Origin: Metopolophium dirhodum
Taxonomy: Eukaryota > Arthropoda > Insecta > Hemiptera > Aphididae
DNA length: 64,000 nucleotides
Assembly (NCBI RefSeq): GCF_019925205.1
Contig: NC_083560.1
Span: 61,827,266 to 61,891,265 of the forward strand
Direction of reading: 5' to 3'
Shown here piece after piece: positions 1 to 13,102 of this stretch. The position numbers and the translations under genes were made by a program. The notes below the pieces were generated by a model. That model saw only the letters and a program-made list of their open reading frames with translations. It did no database searches and was not told where the DNA came from. The stretch's first letter is position 1. The number at the start of each line of letters is the position of its first letter.

Positions 1-1510
1 TTAACTAAAATTTCAGACTCTCAGATACGGTCATAACTAATATTTAAAGTAGTTGTAGACCCACGTTAATATTGTATGAACACGGTACACGAATAACACG
101 AATAATATTATATATTATTTATGGCTGTATTATATACGCTAGTTCAATTAATTATATAAAATAATATGTGGTCCCCGTGGATATTACTAAAACTATTTTC
201 GTTTTATTATCTCATTAGAGCCGTTCATGGGTTTCGACGAATCTGAGGGAAATAGAAAAAAAAATCAAACCCAAGCTCGTTTATTCGGCTCGGTCGGCCA
301 TGCGAGCGAGTGGCATTTCGACAGATACCGGTTTGCCCGAGCCGCAGTCATCGCTCGTCGTATTTTGACAATAATATTCTCATTTATTCATTTTTTTTTT
401 CACATCCACTACCCCACACACAAACCTCCCACAAACCGGACGGTCCCACGATCTAGCCGTAAACGTGCATCGATCCGGTGGTTGACATATCAAGCGCAAT
501 AACGATATAAGAAGAAAATAATAATATATAGTTTCGTACGAAGGCGCCAACATCCCAGGTAGGTTTTTTTCTGTTACATTTAGAAATGCACCGTTCAAAA
601 ACACCAGACATACAATCTTAGTCAGCAATATAATATGTGTTATAAGTTTATAATATTAAAATAGGTTAATACTATTTCGAATTTCACTTGGGTTATATTT
701 ACTGTTCACTATTTAATGTAGGTAATCTTATACAATAACATAAATTATAAAAAGTGATGTACGTATTTTTATCATTATATTACGTTTTTTCAAAATTTAT
801 ATTGCTATAATGCAGTTGTTCAAAATCTGATTTTTAGAATATTTAAATATAAAAAATATATAACAAATCAGTATTTGAATACATTCAACATTCATTACCC
901 ATTAAAGGAAATTATGTGGGTGCGAGCACGCTTGGTAAATCACTGTGTATATTTAATATATGTATCACAAATATTAATATTTGAGTAACCACATAATATA
1001 TATTCTGTTGTGCTGAAATCGCGTATTTTATCGTGAATTAATGTAATAGTATATTATAATTATAATAATTAACAAGATGTGCAACTAGGAATAATGTTCC
1101 TCAGCCGGACGTATGATCTTATACCGATCGATGAGGAAACGATGATGACATGAGTTTCCTACGTTAATTACATAATAATATAGTATTATGTTTCTTGTAT
1201 GAGTGTATTGTATTCGTATTATGTATTCATGTATAACAATATTACATAGTGTTGTACGTATTTTTAATTATTTTAACATGGTGTAATATAATGAAAACAA
1301 AACGGGTACCTATAAAGTGTAATGTGCATATTATATTATCATATACCGTCGGTCCGAGGAATGAAAATAGATTTCCTCTGCGGATTTCCGTTACCACATT
1401 AAATTGAACTTTTGTAGCAGACGGGTGCGAAAGAACGACTATGAATGATTTGCGGTTGTCTTACGAGAATTTTCGATGGATATCGTGTTACACACACGAA
1501 ACAGCATAAT

Positions 1511-1524
1511 GTGTGTGTGTGTGT
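1511..1524. repeat. (GT)n microsatellite
   Basis: Seven uninterrupted GT units in AT-rich DNA. Confidence 0.9.
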
Positions 1525-2338
1525 ACACAAGTCATCTTTATACACGAGCGTACATATAATTATTACATCCATGCTAACCGAGACCGCGGTCTACCGCACG
1601 CGCAGTACATAATATTTATGTGGGTATATACCTATCGGTTTAGACCACTCACCGTCAAACATAAATATATGCATAAAAACTCAAACGTAATTTATTTTTT
1701 TACGATAGTATATTATTTAAAAATAAATAAATATTTTACCGAATCGTATTTGTCCACACACCTATACCTACGTACCGAACGACAGCGCTAAAATCAATGA
1801 AAATATTGATATCGATTTGACACCTATTATTATATTGTACGATATAAGGTCACGATGTACGCGATGTTGTAGTAAAACAAATTCACTTATAGGCATGTTA
1901 ACACTGACAATGTCAACTGTTTAACTATATTATTACACATGGCACATATAACATCATCAGTTTATACTTGAATAATTAGTTTTAATATTCTTATATAGTA
2001 CCTACATCACAAACGTTCAGTAAGTTCCATTTTGTTAAAAAAAAAAGGTTTCCCCGTTAAATCTTGCACTTCGTATATCATTTTCTGCACCAATCGAGGA
2101 AGAAATTCTTTCGGTTAACATTTGAATTTATACTTGTGTTACGAGCGTACTCGATTATAATATAATATTGCCAGGTTCACGGTATGAACTTAAAGTGATT
2201 CGATATTCTTCGACCAAATGGGTTACTAATTGTTGTTGTCGTTAAACCCACATCAAGAGCATTGATATTGCAATTTAAGATAAGACCGTATTATTAATGA
2301 CCGCCTCGAATCAATCGAACTAATGTTTCAATATCATC

Positions 2339-2362
2339 AAATAAATAAATAAATAAATAAAT
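2339..2362. repeat. (AAAT)n microsatellite
   Basis: Six tetranucleotide units, AAAT in tandem, no interruption. Confidence 0.9.
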
Positions 2363-5300
2363 CCCAAGAGTAAATGTGTGAAATACTGTTTTGTATCGAT
2401 TTCTTGAAACGTTTAAATTCTGCCGGCCTAACATCGAAAAAAAAACTCATCAATTATTACTGTAATGTATATTATATAAACTTTCTTATACGTGAAACGT
2501 AAAAGTCAGATTGTGTGAAGTCAAGTAAATAATTAATATTTTTCTCCTATCGCCCCGAGGAGAGAATATCCCAAACGGAAACGCACACATCAAAAGGATC
2601 ATGTTACCTATCAAAAACATTTGCATTGGATCCAAAGACTTCCTATGTGCTTTGCCAATATGTAAATGTCTGTTGAAATAAATAAATACGCTCGTTAAAT
2701 AAGAACATTTGAATACATTATATTATTATAAATCATTTTCGGAAAATAAACTGGTTTTTGGTATAGGTACAATGTAATATGTATGATGTTTTAAGTGTTA
2801 AAACAAGACGTGTATAATTAAATCTGAAAAGATGTGTTTCAAATCAGACCGAGTGATCAAGATAAAAAATAAAATGCAAACTTACGAAATAAAAAACGTT
2901 CTGGTATTTATTCTTCATATATATTTACCTTATAAAACTACGGACATGTATGTTTAAGCATTTTATAACACGATAGACAATTTATTACGATATTATTTAT
3001 TTTAAGACAAATTAAAAATATCTGATTAAATTTTAAAAAAAAAACATATAATGACTAGGTAGGTACGTATAAGATTGGCATTAACTGTGTATTTCTGTGA
3101 ATGTCTTTTCAGACTTCTAGTATTGAACAGATACTTTATATAATTTAATTCAGAACCCATTTCAAAAAACTAAAACATCTATTGCTATGAATTAGAATTT
3201 ATTCATTTATTTTGTGCAACATAAATCGGCAGTAGTAGAAAAAAACCGTACGCTTTATGACATTTAATAAATAACAAACAACAGCAGCGTAGATGATTAA
3301 TTAAAAAAAAAAAAATATATTTCTCAGATATTATTAAATGTATATTATTATAACGCTGCAATGATTGACACAGAATTAAATTATTTAAATATCAATGCAG
3401 CTATAACGTTTACCACAAAAGGAAATATATTTCAATAGTTTCTTAATCTTATAATATATTTATGTATAATTGAATAAACAATTTTAAATTAAAAATGTAA
3501 ATCCTAGTTTGTTTTTAAAACGTACAATATGTTATTAATCGTTAGCCCTATATACGTCACATAGTTTCGTAAAAAAAAAATTATAATAAAATACCGATAA
3601 AAAACTAATCATAATCTTAATTGTTCATAAAACGATTTTATATTTTTTCAACTTCTTACACATTATAGTAAATTTTAAATGGTTTAACAGACCCATTTAC
3701 TGGGGACTACGATTTACCTAAAACGTAGATTATGAGATACATACATCACATATTATGGGATAAAATCCGTACTAGTGTGGCGGTTGCGTAGAAAACCACA
3801 TATATTACACTTTTCCCAAGGGCAATACATATGACACTTTATACCACCACTATTCAATCGATTTAGTTTTAGTTTTTAATACTTCAGGATTGATAATTGA
3901 CACCTAGCCACCTAGGTCATAACTATGTCAAAGAACATGTAAAATTAATAATTTATGAGTGTGCTTTCGAATGATATTTAGCGTCAACCACTGTGAACCT
4001 ATAAATAAATATTATATTATATAATAATATAGCTTATATCAGTTTTATATTTTTTTGTTGGTAATTATAGTTAATATTTTACAGTTTACTGTAACACGTG
4101 GCTTCAAGACGATCACTAAATAACAATGGTTTAATAGTTATATAGATTCTAGTTCTGGAAAAACAACTGCAGTCTCGTGCAAGTGGCGCCGAACAAAGCC
4201 GATTCAATTGAACCGGGAAAAATCGTGGGTGGGTATGAAAGATGTAACATAAATAATTAACTTTATTATTGTTACTCGTTAATAGGATTTATGACGAATC
4301 GAATTCGTCATGCCTTTTGTGCTACCTACCTGTATTTTTTGTGGTAGCCAGCAAAGTCGGATAGATGGGTGGGTGTGAAATTTTTGAAAATTGAATCGGT
4401 TGGTAAAATAAACTCACTCGTGCCCCCGCGGCAAAACGATTAAACCAGCTAATTTCGTTTTTGAAAAAAAAAAAAACAAACAGTAGTAATAAAACTATAT
4501 GTAATTACGACGTACCTATACCTACTATGATACAGAGTGGTATAGCTTCTTCAAACTACATTTTATACGATGTGAATAATATAACATTTTATAGACGTTA
4601 TAATATAAGTTTTCCACGGAACAATCAAAACGATTCGATCGCGGCAGTGAAGTGTACAAAATGTTCGACAGCGGTTTGTGGAATATGTGATTCGGCCACT
4701 GCTGTTATTGAAATGAAACGACTTTACAGTACAATAATAATAATAATATTATTATAAAGTATAAACAATGCGTGTGGTGGAGTGCTATACTGCCGTGCCG
4801 AGAACGATCTAAAAGATCGGCCGACAAACGCTGCAGCGGGAGCTCGGTCAGCGGGGGGTGGGGCGTCTATACGTATTAGTTACGAACACATATTTTCTTT
4901 TCCGACGGGCCTGTCCGATAAACTAATAAACATGCTCAGATGCAGTCAAGATTTATTCGTAAAAAAAATGAAAATACGTATATGAAATATTTAGAAGAGT
5001 AATATATATTTTTAAAAACGAATAACTGGCGAGCCAGGCACGCAATGCGGTACAGCGCACAGGTAGATAGGTACCCACCATGGCGCTGCAGACTGCACCA
5101 CCATAATATATTATACCTACCGATATTAAAATATTATATTTTAAGTATTTGGGTGCACCGCGAGGATTCTATAAATTATGATGCGTTTATTTTTTTTATT
5201 TAAATATTATACATCATCGTTTCCCGAACACCGTTTTATGGTGTTGTAATAATAATAATATTAAAAACCTAAACAAAGTTTTAAAAAAAAATAACAATAC

Positions 5301-5443
5301 TATTCATTATGTTACACTCGCGTTTATACGAGCATATAATATCAAACGTCGTGTACACGACAATTCCATTATACCAGCGGCGGGACGTCAAGGTTTTCCC
5401 GACGAGTGTCTTAATCATTTATTTTATACAGCCGAAGTGGTGA

Positions 5444-5461
5444 TGTGTGTGTGTGTGTGTG
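5444..5461. repeat. (TG)n microsatellite
   Basis: Nine TG units. Confidence 0.9.
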
Positions 5462-6409
5462 TAATATAATATATGTATAATGTATATATATACATGCAGT
5501 ACGTGTGTTGGACGTCATCGCGGGCGTTTTACTTTTCCAGTGCTCTAGCCAATTTTCCCGTCTCGGTCCGCAAACGCGAGTTTCGGGTCACGTGGTTTGC
5601 GTATGGTTCGGGTTTTCGAATTTTTCCTTTTTTTTTTTTTTTGACAACGAAAAAAATTAAAGAAAGCCGAACGGAAATAGGTTCTGCTTAAAACGATGGC
5701 CGACTCGTTAATTTATAATATTATAATAAGTGATTTCGATGAATCCATTTACTAATGGACGGGATATTTCATTTTTATCGAGAACCTCCAGCGGTAATGA
5801 AGTATACAATATAAGTCACAATCGCTGTGCTCTTTTTATCCTTTTTTATTCAATTTCTGATTTTTAGACTTTTCGGTATTGTATACCTAAAGTCCATATT
5901 TTCGCTAACTTAGATATTTTATAATATTTAAAGGACGATATAATCGGGCGATAATTATTTATTTTTTTTAAACGAGGACCTCTTTTTGTCTTGTAAATTA
6001 TTAAATACATAATATTTATGAAAATACCATTATATCGAAATCACAATTGGACGATTATTTTCTTAGCTATTAGACTTTATGTACCTATTAAAGATAATAA
6101 TGGTTTTATATACAATATAAAATATATTATATTAGACTATTTAGTCCGATACTTACTCAGTTTTCAAAATCATAGCCCATTTCTTTAAACCTGTAAAATT
6201 AAATATTATTAATCGTGAATTAGTACGTATAGGAATTTTTAAATATATGGATATAAAAAAAAAATATTCGTTTAACACATGACATTAATAATAGGTGATT
6301 CTATTTTAAAAAAAAAAACATTTGTATCACAAGCCCACAGTACATTCCTTAAATGGCATAAAATATGTAATTGGTCGTAACTAATATGGTCGTAGGTACC
6401 TAATACATA

Positions 6410-6490
6410 TACTTAAAAATTCTGAAAATCAGAATTTGAATAAATTCATTATTATAATAGAGAAATGGTTGGGGATGAGCGTTCTATGTG
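6410..6490. repeat. Fragment related to the 39.6-40.4 kb palindromic element
   Basis: The segment around ATCAGAATTTGAATAAAT and AGAAATGGTTGGGGATGAGCG resembles the right terminal arm of the palindromic element at 39621-40423 (same order: AAAATC, ATTTGAATAAAT, AAATGGT, GT-rich end). No second arm or target duplication was found beside it, so this is a fragment call by eye only. Confidence 0.3.
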
Positions 6491-7778
6491 AATCAGTCTT
6501 TACAACATACATCTTATTATATTGCATTGGATTATGACGTAATAATTCATTATAAATGTCATGTTTAAATTAATATAAACTCTAAATTTTAAAACCATCT
6601 TTGTATGGTGTAGAAAAACATATATATTTTTATGATGCATTTGGTGTCGGTTGAAACCATGATGATAACGGCTACAAGGTCATATTTTATAAAGTATAAT
6701 AAAATTACAATATATTTTTTACAACAGTGGCGTATTAATTTAGTAACATTTGTTATCCATTTTTTTAAACTTTATTTATCATAGTTTGTCCTACGAATCG
6801 AATAAATGTAAAAATATATAGAATTATTTAAAATTGCCCGTGGGGTTGTTGCACGAGCCATAAGATCATAACAACTATGCTGATGAAATCACTATTGTAC
6901 GTGGGTAAAGATCTCGTTATCAAACATTCATATCTTAATACCTTGTAGCAACTTTGAAAAAAAAATATTATCATAAGCTTTGCATCGGTTGTAACCCAAT
7001 AGCTGAGTACGATATTTCAATACATAATCATAATTTTTATTCGGAATAGAAATTATAATATAGGTAAGCTTAAAAAAAACTTGTTAAGTATAATATGTAA
7101 ATTAGATGACATAGGTTTATTACCTCTAAGCTATTATAATTTTAAAACGTTGATTGAATAATTATGGAAAAAAATAATAATTGATTTCTTGCCCTTTTTT
7201 TATCTTTTTGGTCGTACTGGCGTGACAGCCTTTAAAATTGTTTTGTTAAGTTATTGTGCTTCGATTGACACTATCTTCGATACACTTCACATTGTTAATA
7301 TATTTATATTTTTAAATGATTTAATATTATTCAAACCAGTAATGGCATTCCTTGTACTGATGATCATTATACGCGCGTTTGTTTTGATAATAGTGAAATT
7401 TGAAACTTTCTTCCATTTAGAAGTATTTCGAATCTTCGGCACCGAAGAGGCTACCTTAAATAATACGAAACTGTATAACCTATACATAATGTATAGGTAA
7501 GTACCTGTTAAAATATAATGGTGTATGTATTATTACAGTGTAATAAATGATAATAATATATTTTATTGATACTTGATAGGTGTGACATTTGGCAAGTCGC
7601 AAAAATAAATCGGAAAGAGTAAACGCATTCATTTTCGTATAAATCAAAACAAACGGTGTTTGTAAGAATAACAGACAATTTTTAACAAAGTCCGTTTTTT
7701 TTTTTTTTATTACAAGTGAATGCCGAGTATTTCTAATTAAAAATACAAAATGTTTGCATAGACAATAGGAGGTTTTTT

Positions 7779-7782
<4 letters not shown>

Positions 7783-7820
<38 letters not shown>
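7783..7820. repeat. (TTA)n microsatellite
   Basis: About 13 uninterrupted TTA units following a T-tract. Confidence 0.95.
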
Positions 7821-8121
7821 TACGGTATTTATTTAAAAAACAATGAGACGCAAACTTCACTAACGTTCGTCCCAGCAATCGGTCACAATATTCGTTATTC
7901 TGCTTTTTTCGTCGCCGACGATGACATATTCCTTACAGTGTACGTCATATAGGTTTTTTTACAATATATCGTATACAATAATATTATGTTTGCAAGAATA
8001 CTCTGTGTTTACGACAAAGATATATTTACAAACGTGCAGACTGCAGACCTATAGCGAAAAGGGTTTTTTTTCTCCGCCTTACTATTAAAAACGGTGAATA
8101 GCATTGGTGGACGGACGACTA

Positions 8122-8163
8122 ATATATACAATGTATATTATGTATATTATACATTGTATATAT
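8122..8163. repeat. Perfect 16-bp inverted repeat (AT-rich hairpin)
   Basis: ATATATACAATGTATA at 8122-8137 is matched by its exact reverse complement at 8148-8163 around a 10-nt loop. No associated promoter, terminator or element boundary was recognised; simple AT-rich hairpin is the minimal description. Confidence 0.6.
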
Positions 8164-8366
8164 ACGTTGTATATAAATATAGGACATAGGTATATATTAT
8201 GCATATAGTGGTACATATGCAGAGTTGAGGTTGGTAGACGCTATTCCCTCACAAAAATAAAAAAATCTCTTATATTTATAAACACAGGCAGAACTTGTTA
8301 ACGCAAGTGTTTGTGATTTTAAATGTTTGCCTTATGTTTGCAATATTATAGTCAAGATGAATTACA

Positions 8367-8590
8367 TTTTTTTTATTTTTATTTTTTTTATTGAGACTAA
8401 ACCTCAGCAGCTGGAGCCATTAGATGGTGCTAAATTAAATTATTTTTCACATTTTTTGTTTTTTTTTTTTTGTAAAAAATATACAAACTAATTGCTCAAG
8501 TAATAAAGTATTGTTTGTTTAATAGTGTCTTCGCCAAGTAAATGATGTAGAAGTTGGATGTATTGAACTTTCGTCTTGCATCTAAAATAA
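8367..8590 (-). mobile_element. LINE 3'-end remnant (minus strand)
   Basis: Read on the minus strand, a short frame near 8500-8590 ends in a segment like LLGEDTIKQTILYYLSN followed by a stop, a pattern typical of the extreme C-terminus of Jockey-like LINE ORF2 proteins. It is followed by a 3' UTR containing GCACCATCTAATGGCTCC, then A-rich tails (T-runs on the plus strand near 8367-8400 and 8457-8472). The same GCCATTAG-type 3' UTR word recurs in the tails at 29.65 and 32.43 kb. No convincing target duplication was found. Reverse transcriptase is absent, so this is a dead 5'-truncated copy. Confidence 0.45.
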
Positions 8591-10257
8591 ATAAACTCAT
8601 GACTGAAATTCAAAATACATGATATATGTGTAAATCAGACATTACAGATATAATAATATAGAGACAACTTGAAAAGTTTGATAAATACATTGTAGTTCAT
8701 TTTTGACTGTATACTCGATTATTTATACATATAACAGAACGTTTGATTTTATGACAGCTTTAAAAGTTTTCAATTTGTGTTATCGACGCGACGACCACTG
8801 GATACTTTTTCCTAGTATCTTATGACCAGAGCTAAGAATTTAATGATATTGCACATCGATAAATTTCATTCTGAATATTAAATAATTGAGATACAAATTC
8901 AATTCAAAGCATAACCATTTAAGAGCAAGGACATATTTTCGTTCGCATAATATTATTTTAGATGCTATAAATGTTTATAACTTTTTTTATGTTTTTACTG
9001 TGGAAAAAAATACGGATTTACAATATAATAATTTAAAATAATTTATCAAATTTATTATATTTATTAAATATAATATTAATTAATAATAATATATTTTTCA
9101 TTATATTTACATTCGTTAATATAAACATTTTACATGCACTGTGTTGTAGTAGTCATCGGTATCCTTCAAACCATAATCATAATTACAAATTTATCGTGTT
9201 AAGTTTATTTTAAAAGATTGCACACATTTTGAAATTTTTTATTCAGATTTCCTTACGTTTATAAGAAATATATGCGTGTTTAAATATCTGTAATATTTCA
9301 TAGATTTTAGTGCACGAAAATATATAATATATTATATTATTCAGTCCTGCTAACGACGTATATGACGTATGTTTTTCCAATTTTTTTAATAGTTTTATGA
9401 TCATACGGCGTTATGGGTAGGTGATTTAGGTACACGATTGTGGTAAATTTTTCCGGTATTTCATGAAAATTTCTCGGATAAAGAATAGTCTAGTAAGTGG
9501 TCTTTCTTCTATGTCTGAAAATGTTGATTTATGTAATAAGTGAATAAACGATATGGGGCCAGGTGGAAGTATTGTGACAAACAGTTCCCACCCGTCTCTA
9601 TGTTTTGAACGGGGAAAAAAAAGGAACATATTATCTGCTCGATTAGTAAACAATCTCTTTGAATGTTTCTAATAAATTCTTATACCTATTTGTTTCTGTA
9701 TGTATAGTATGTTTATAATTTATTTTTGACGTATTGCTGAAAACTGCAACGGTGCATTATAAATATATACAGATATGAGATCATTTTCCGACAATTTATT
9801 TGTGTACAATATTTTATTCATACATTTTTCTAGTAATAATATTATATAATATAATAAAATCATGTTTTATTATTTTTGCATGCAGCAAGTTACACAAAGT
9901 AAAACTGTTCTGTAATATAGGAATTTCAATATTGTCAGAATACTGAACCCTATATTTCAGTGAAAATCTTAAATGTGTGTAGTCTAAAATTGGAAGTGTG
10001 CAGAACGATTTGGAGAACTGTTTACTGTGAATTGTGTACTAAGGCCAAGTATACATAATGATTAGTTCCAATAAAGTATATCTAGTTGGCAGTTACCTTT
10101 AAAACAACAAATTTAACATAAAATCAGACATTGGTAAATGGTTTTGTATTTTATGCATATTACATTTTCAAAGTATGTAAAGTAAAAATGAAGTTATTGT
10201 CAAACTGTTATTTTATAAAAAAATCAAAATTTTTATTACTTAAAAAATGTTGTGTGA
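8591..10257. other. AT-rich non-coding stretch
   Basis: No supported coding region. Frames are short and without recognisable motifs. Confidence 0.5.
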
Positions 10258-10260
10258 CCT

Positions 10261-10675
10261 TTTTAAAACATACGGATTTGTAGGTGGATATATGAGTGGG
10301 AAAAAGATACTATAACAGGTAAGTGGAGGTGAAGGAAAAATAGAGAGATAGGATCACTATATAACAAAAATAATATTTTAGAGTCTATCAAAGAAGAGTA
10401 ACTGTGTTGGGCAGGACATGCAATGAGAAGTAGAAACTCGCTACTAATAGAATACCTAAGACAAGTTTTAGAATAGAACCGGGTAATGAAAAAAAAACCT
10501 TTGATAGGTGGGGTAATACAGTAAAACAAATTCGGGGGAGTATTAGGATGCTAAGATGATTGTGGTGCTGTATAGATATGGTTAAAGTGTTGGAGTTAGG
10601 CTGTGACACTAATGCAGAATTTAGTAAACCTTCTATCCCCAAAAAAAAAAATAATAATAATAATAAAGATAGTAA
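10261..10675 (+). pseudogene. Decayed non-LTR retrotransposon 3' fragment
   Basis: Around 10385-10470 the plus strand reads WAGHAMRSRNSLLIEYL, close to the WAGHVxR...L motif found after the reverse transcriptase domain of many insect non-LTR elements. The frame is broken by stops immediately before and after. Further on, GGxVxQ-like residues are followed at 10640-10668 by an A-run and (AAT)n, a plausible retroposon 3' tail. No reverse transcriptase core is left and no target duplication was identified. It could be only a chance match around a short motif, but motif plus tail in the expected order favours a LINE relic. Confidence 0.45.
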
Positions 10676-11683
10676 TAAGTGGACGGGTTACGTGTCTGTA
10701 TATTATCTCATACCTAGTAGAATAAATTGTGAAGTACCTACACATTTTATAAAAAAAAAAAAACCAGGAGCTTGGCCACTGAAATTTTCTTTAGATATTG
10801 AATAATGGTTATGGGTCGTGTCGTCCTCGTGTACGTCACTAAATATGTAAAAATCACATTCGCTCTTATATAATAATTTGTTACACAACTTTCAAGATAA
10901 TTGTATTATTCTCAAAATTTGACCAACGTGAATACTTTACGATAAGACTTGAATGGATTGTGCCTCGTGTGGGATCATGGCGTATTCATCATTATTTCTA
11001 AACCAGATCACCCTCAAGTGAAACCCTGGAATCTGGGTAGGTATACACATGGGACGATGGTTAAAAACAATTCACAACTACACAATTAAAAATAACGATG
11101 TACGTGCGAATTGGAATATAAATCTAGTGTGTGTTTAATGTTTATTTATTTTCGTTTCAATATTATAATATTATAATTATATATTTATATCGATTCAATA
11201 TAAAATCAATATGTACATAATGATATTAGTATATAATATTATATAACTACGGTTTTGATTGGTAACATTTTCCCTATAATATGTAACTACTTGTCCATAC
11301 AATCTGATTGGTACAGAAACCTCGTTTTAGTTTATTATCATACCGTAATGGAAAGTTGAAACTAAACACTAAAAACCAAAAAGTAAAGGTAATAATATTA
11401 TTATGTAGGTAACATTTACATAACCCAAATATTTTCAATTCAATTGCACCTTATCTACGGATCTATTCAAAACGTACTAATAGTATTAAAACACAAATAG
11501 CAAACATTATTTTATGTAGTGAGAGAGTGCAATATCGTGACAGTCGATGGTGAGGGTGGAGGGGTGGAATAGAATCCCACATTCCCATTCACCACCCCCA
11601 AAACGGTTTGTAGCGGGTTGTACACAAAAACATGACATATTATTATAATAGCTGATGGAAATCGCGAGACACAAACACAAAAA
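10676..11683. other. AT-rich non-coding stretch
   Basis: No supported gene. Contains dense TATAATATTA-like runs (11155-11275). Confidence 0.5.
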
Positions 11684-11711
11684 CACTCACTCATTCACTC
11701 ACTCACTCACA
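11684..11711. repeat. (CACT)n microsatellite
   Basis: Near-perfect CACT/ACTC tetranucleotide repeat with one ATTC variant unit. Confidence 0.85.
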
Positions 11712-11759
11712 CAATAGTAATAATAATGTAATATGATAACGACTACATTACATTTATTC

Positions 11760-12372
11760 AGCGTAGGTACTCACAGGGCATCGTCACCTGCAGCACCCGA
11801 AGAAAACAAAACGCCCCGCGGGAAACAATATAATATAATATAATACATAAATAACGAGAAAGAAAAAAAAAATACGAATCGTTTCGATCTCTCTGCGGTT
11901 CGCTTACCGCCACCCGTCGTCACATTCACATCCGACTCGTCGATGCCTTCGCGACGAAAACGCCACCGCGACTCATATATATTATGTAAGTACATCTGCT
12001 GCTGCCTGTACATGCGCACCTATACATGTATAGCATGTATTTAGTCTACATGCCATGTGTACACACGTATATAATATGCGTTACTGGTATATTATGCGTG
12101 CGAGACCGAAATCGTATCGTATTTCTAGGGTGTTCCGGAGTGCCGCCCATCGAACTCCGCCGACCGCTAGCAGGGACAGATGTTGCAGGTTCCATCGTCG
12201 AAACGGCTATAATATAATATGCGTGTTATATGTGCCGCGGCGCCTCGACATCCGATTCTGCTGCAGCCGACCAGACTCGATTGTCCGAGCCGAGCTGCAC
12301 ATAGCCGCCGACGGTATACAGGAAGCCGACACTCGTTCAGGTATAAGATGTCCTTCGTCGGCGTCGAGTTGA
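11760..12372. other. GC-richer, CpG-containing patch; possible exon or promoter region
   Basis: This stretch is clearly richer in C, G and CpG than its surroundings. On the minus strand an open segment (about 11915-11985) with residues such as RWRFRREGIDESD runs into GGCG|GTAAGC, a good splice-donor match, at about 11910. On the plus strand TTCAG|GTATAAG near 12340 is another donor-like site. Neither frame matches a protein I recognise. A first exon or untranslated leader of a host gene is possible, but unproven. Confidence 0.25.
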
Positions 12373-12389
12373 GTTTATATATTATTGTG

Positions 12390-12413
12390 TATATATATAT
12401 ATATATATATATA
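12390..12413. repeat. (TA)n microsatellite
   Basis: Twelve uninterrupted TA units. Confidence 0.9.
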
Positions 12414-12454
12414 CCGCGTGTCCACAAGAACGGAGTACACTCTAAAGTATCGGA

Positions 12455-12792
12455 ACCGAACCGGAATTTTTAAATTAAAAAGGTACTTTTAGGTTCAAAA
12501 ATAAAATAATTTTATTTATAATAATTTAAAGGTACTTATTACTGTTTTGTGTTTAATCTATGTGTGATCATATTATTATGAATTTTTAATACTTCTCATA
12601 CTATTAATTATTAAGCCCGCATTCCGGATAGGTATTTAAAATTATTATACTTTTCGGTACCAAAATTATTTGGAACCGGTACCTTTATTTTTTTTCCATC
12701 AAAGAACCAGAATCGAACCGGCATTGTTATTTTATTTTTGGAGAACCGGTACCGGAACCGATACCGATAAATTCAAAAGGTTCCAGTCCCTG
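12455..12792. mobile_element. Right-hand part of a hAT-like non-autonomous element
   Basis: The segment ends in AAAAGGTTCCAGTCCCTG, nearly the same terminus as the element at 44076-59766 (TAAGGTTCTAGTCCCTG). It shares the same peculiar interior of repeated GAACCGGTACCGGAACCG words. No left TIR (CAGGGACTNGAACC) and no 8-bp duplication of the right flank (TGGACTAC) was found, so the copy is probably truncated at its left end. No transposase is encoded. Confidence 0.55.
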
Positions 12793-13094
12793 TGGACTAC
12801 CCTTAGATATTTTTTAATTATGCTTGCTGGATATGAGACTAAGCTATTGGATCGTAAGTTACAATGACTTACAATTGTTAAACACTTGTATTTCGCTCAT
12901 GCCCGAAAACTTCACGTTTTCTGTGTACCTTGTTTTCGTGAATATTTCAAAGTATTATATAATTTTATTTTAGGCAACTATATTTCTCTCGGAGTACCTA
13001 CCTATAATGATGCACGCCGTTCTCCGTCGTACGGATTATTTTTTTCTATCATTTAAATTTCCATTTTTCCATTATAGATATTTCTTCGCATCAT

Positions 13095-13102
13095 AATATG
13101 TA
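13095..13102. repeat. Left 8-bp target duplication of the 13.1-kb hAT-like element
   Basis: AATATGTA, identical to 14202-14209. Confidence 0.8.

Larger units (their letters stand above)
1..8366. other. AT-rich non-coding stretch
   Basis: No open frame here exceeds about 100 codons and none resembles a known protein. A GC-richer patch lies at about 215-560 and another at about 4780-4880. Short tandem repeats are listed separately. A perfect 9-bp inverted repeat with a 3-nt loop sits at 4291-4311, and an 11-bp inverted repeat pair (CCGATTCAATT at 4199-4209 and its complement at 4389-4399) brackets a 200-bp segment that could be a worn short element. Nothing else could be supported. Confidence 0.5.

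Noticed and set aside
227..628. Possible exon (strong donor CAG|GTAGGT at about 559; short signal-peptide-like frame on the minus strand)
   Set aside because: The plus-strand frame is closed before the donor, and the minus-strand frame has no matching splice or domain support; too weak to call.
9776..9798. Bantam-like microRNA (TGAGATCATTTT)
   Set aside because: Only the first 12 bases match; the rest of the mature sequence and a hairpin precursor are missing.
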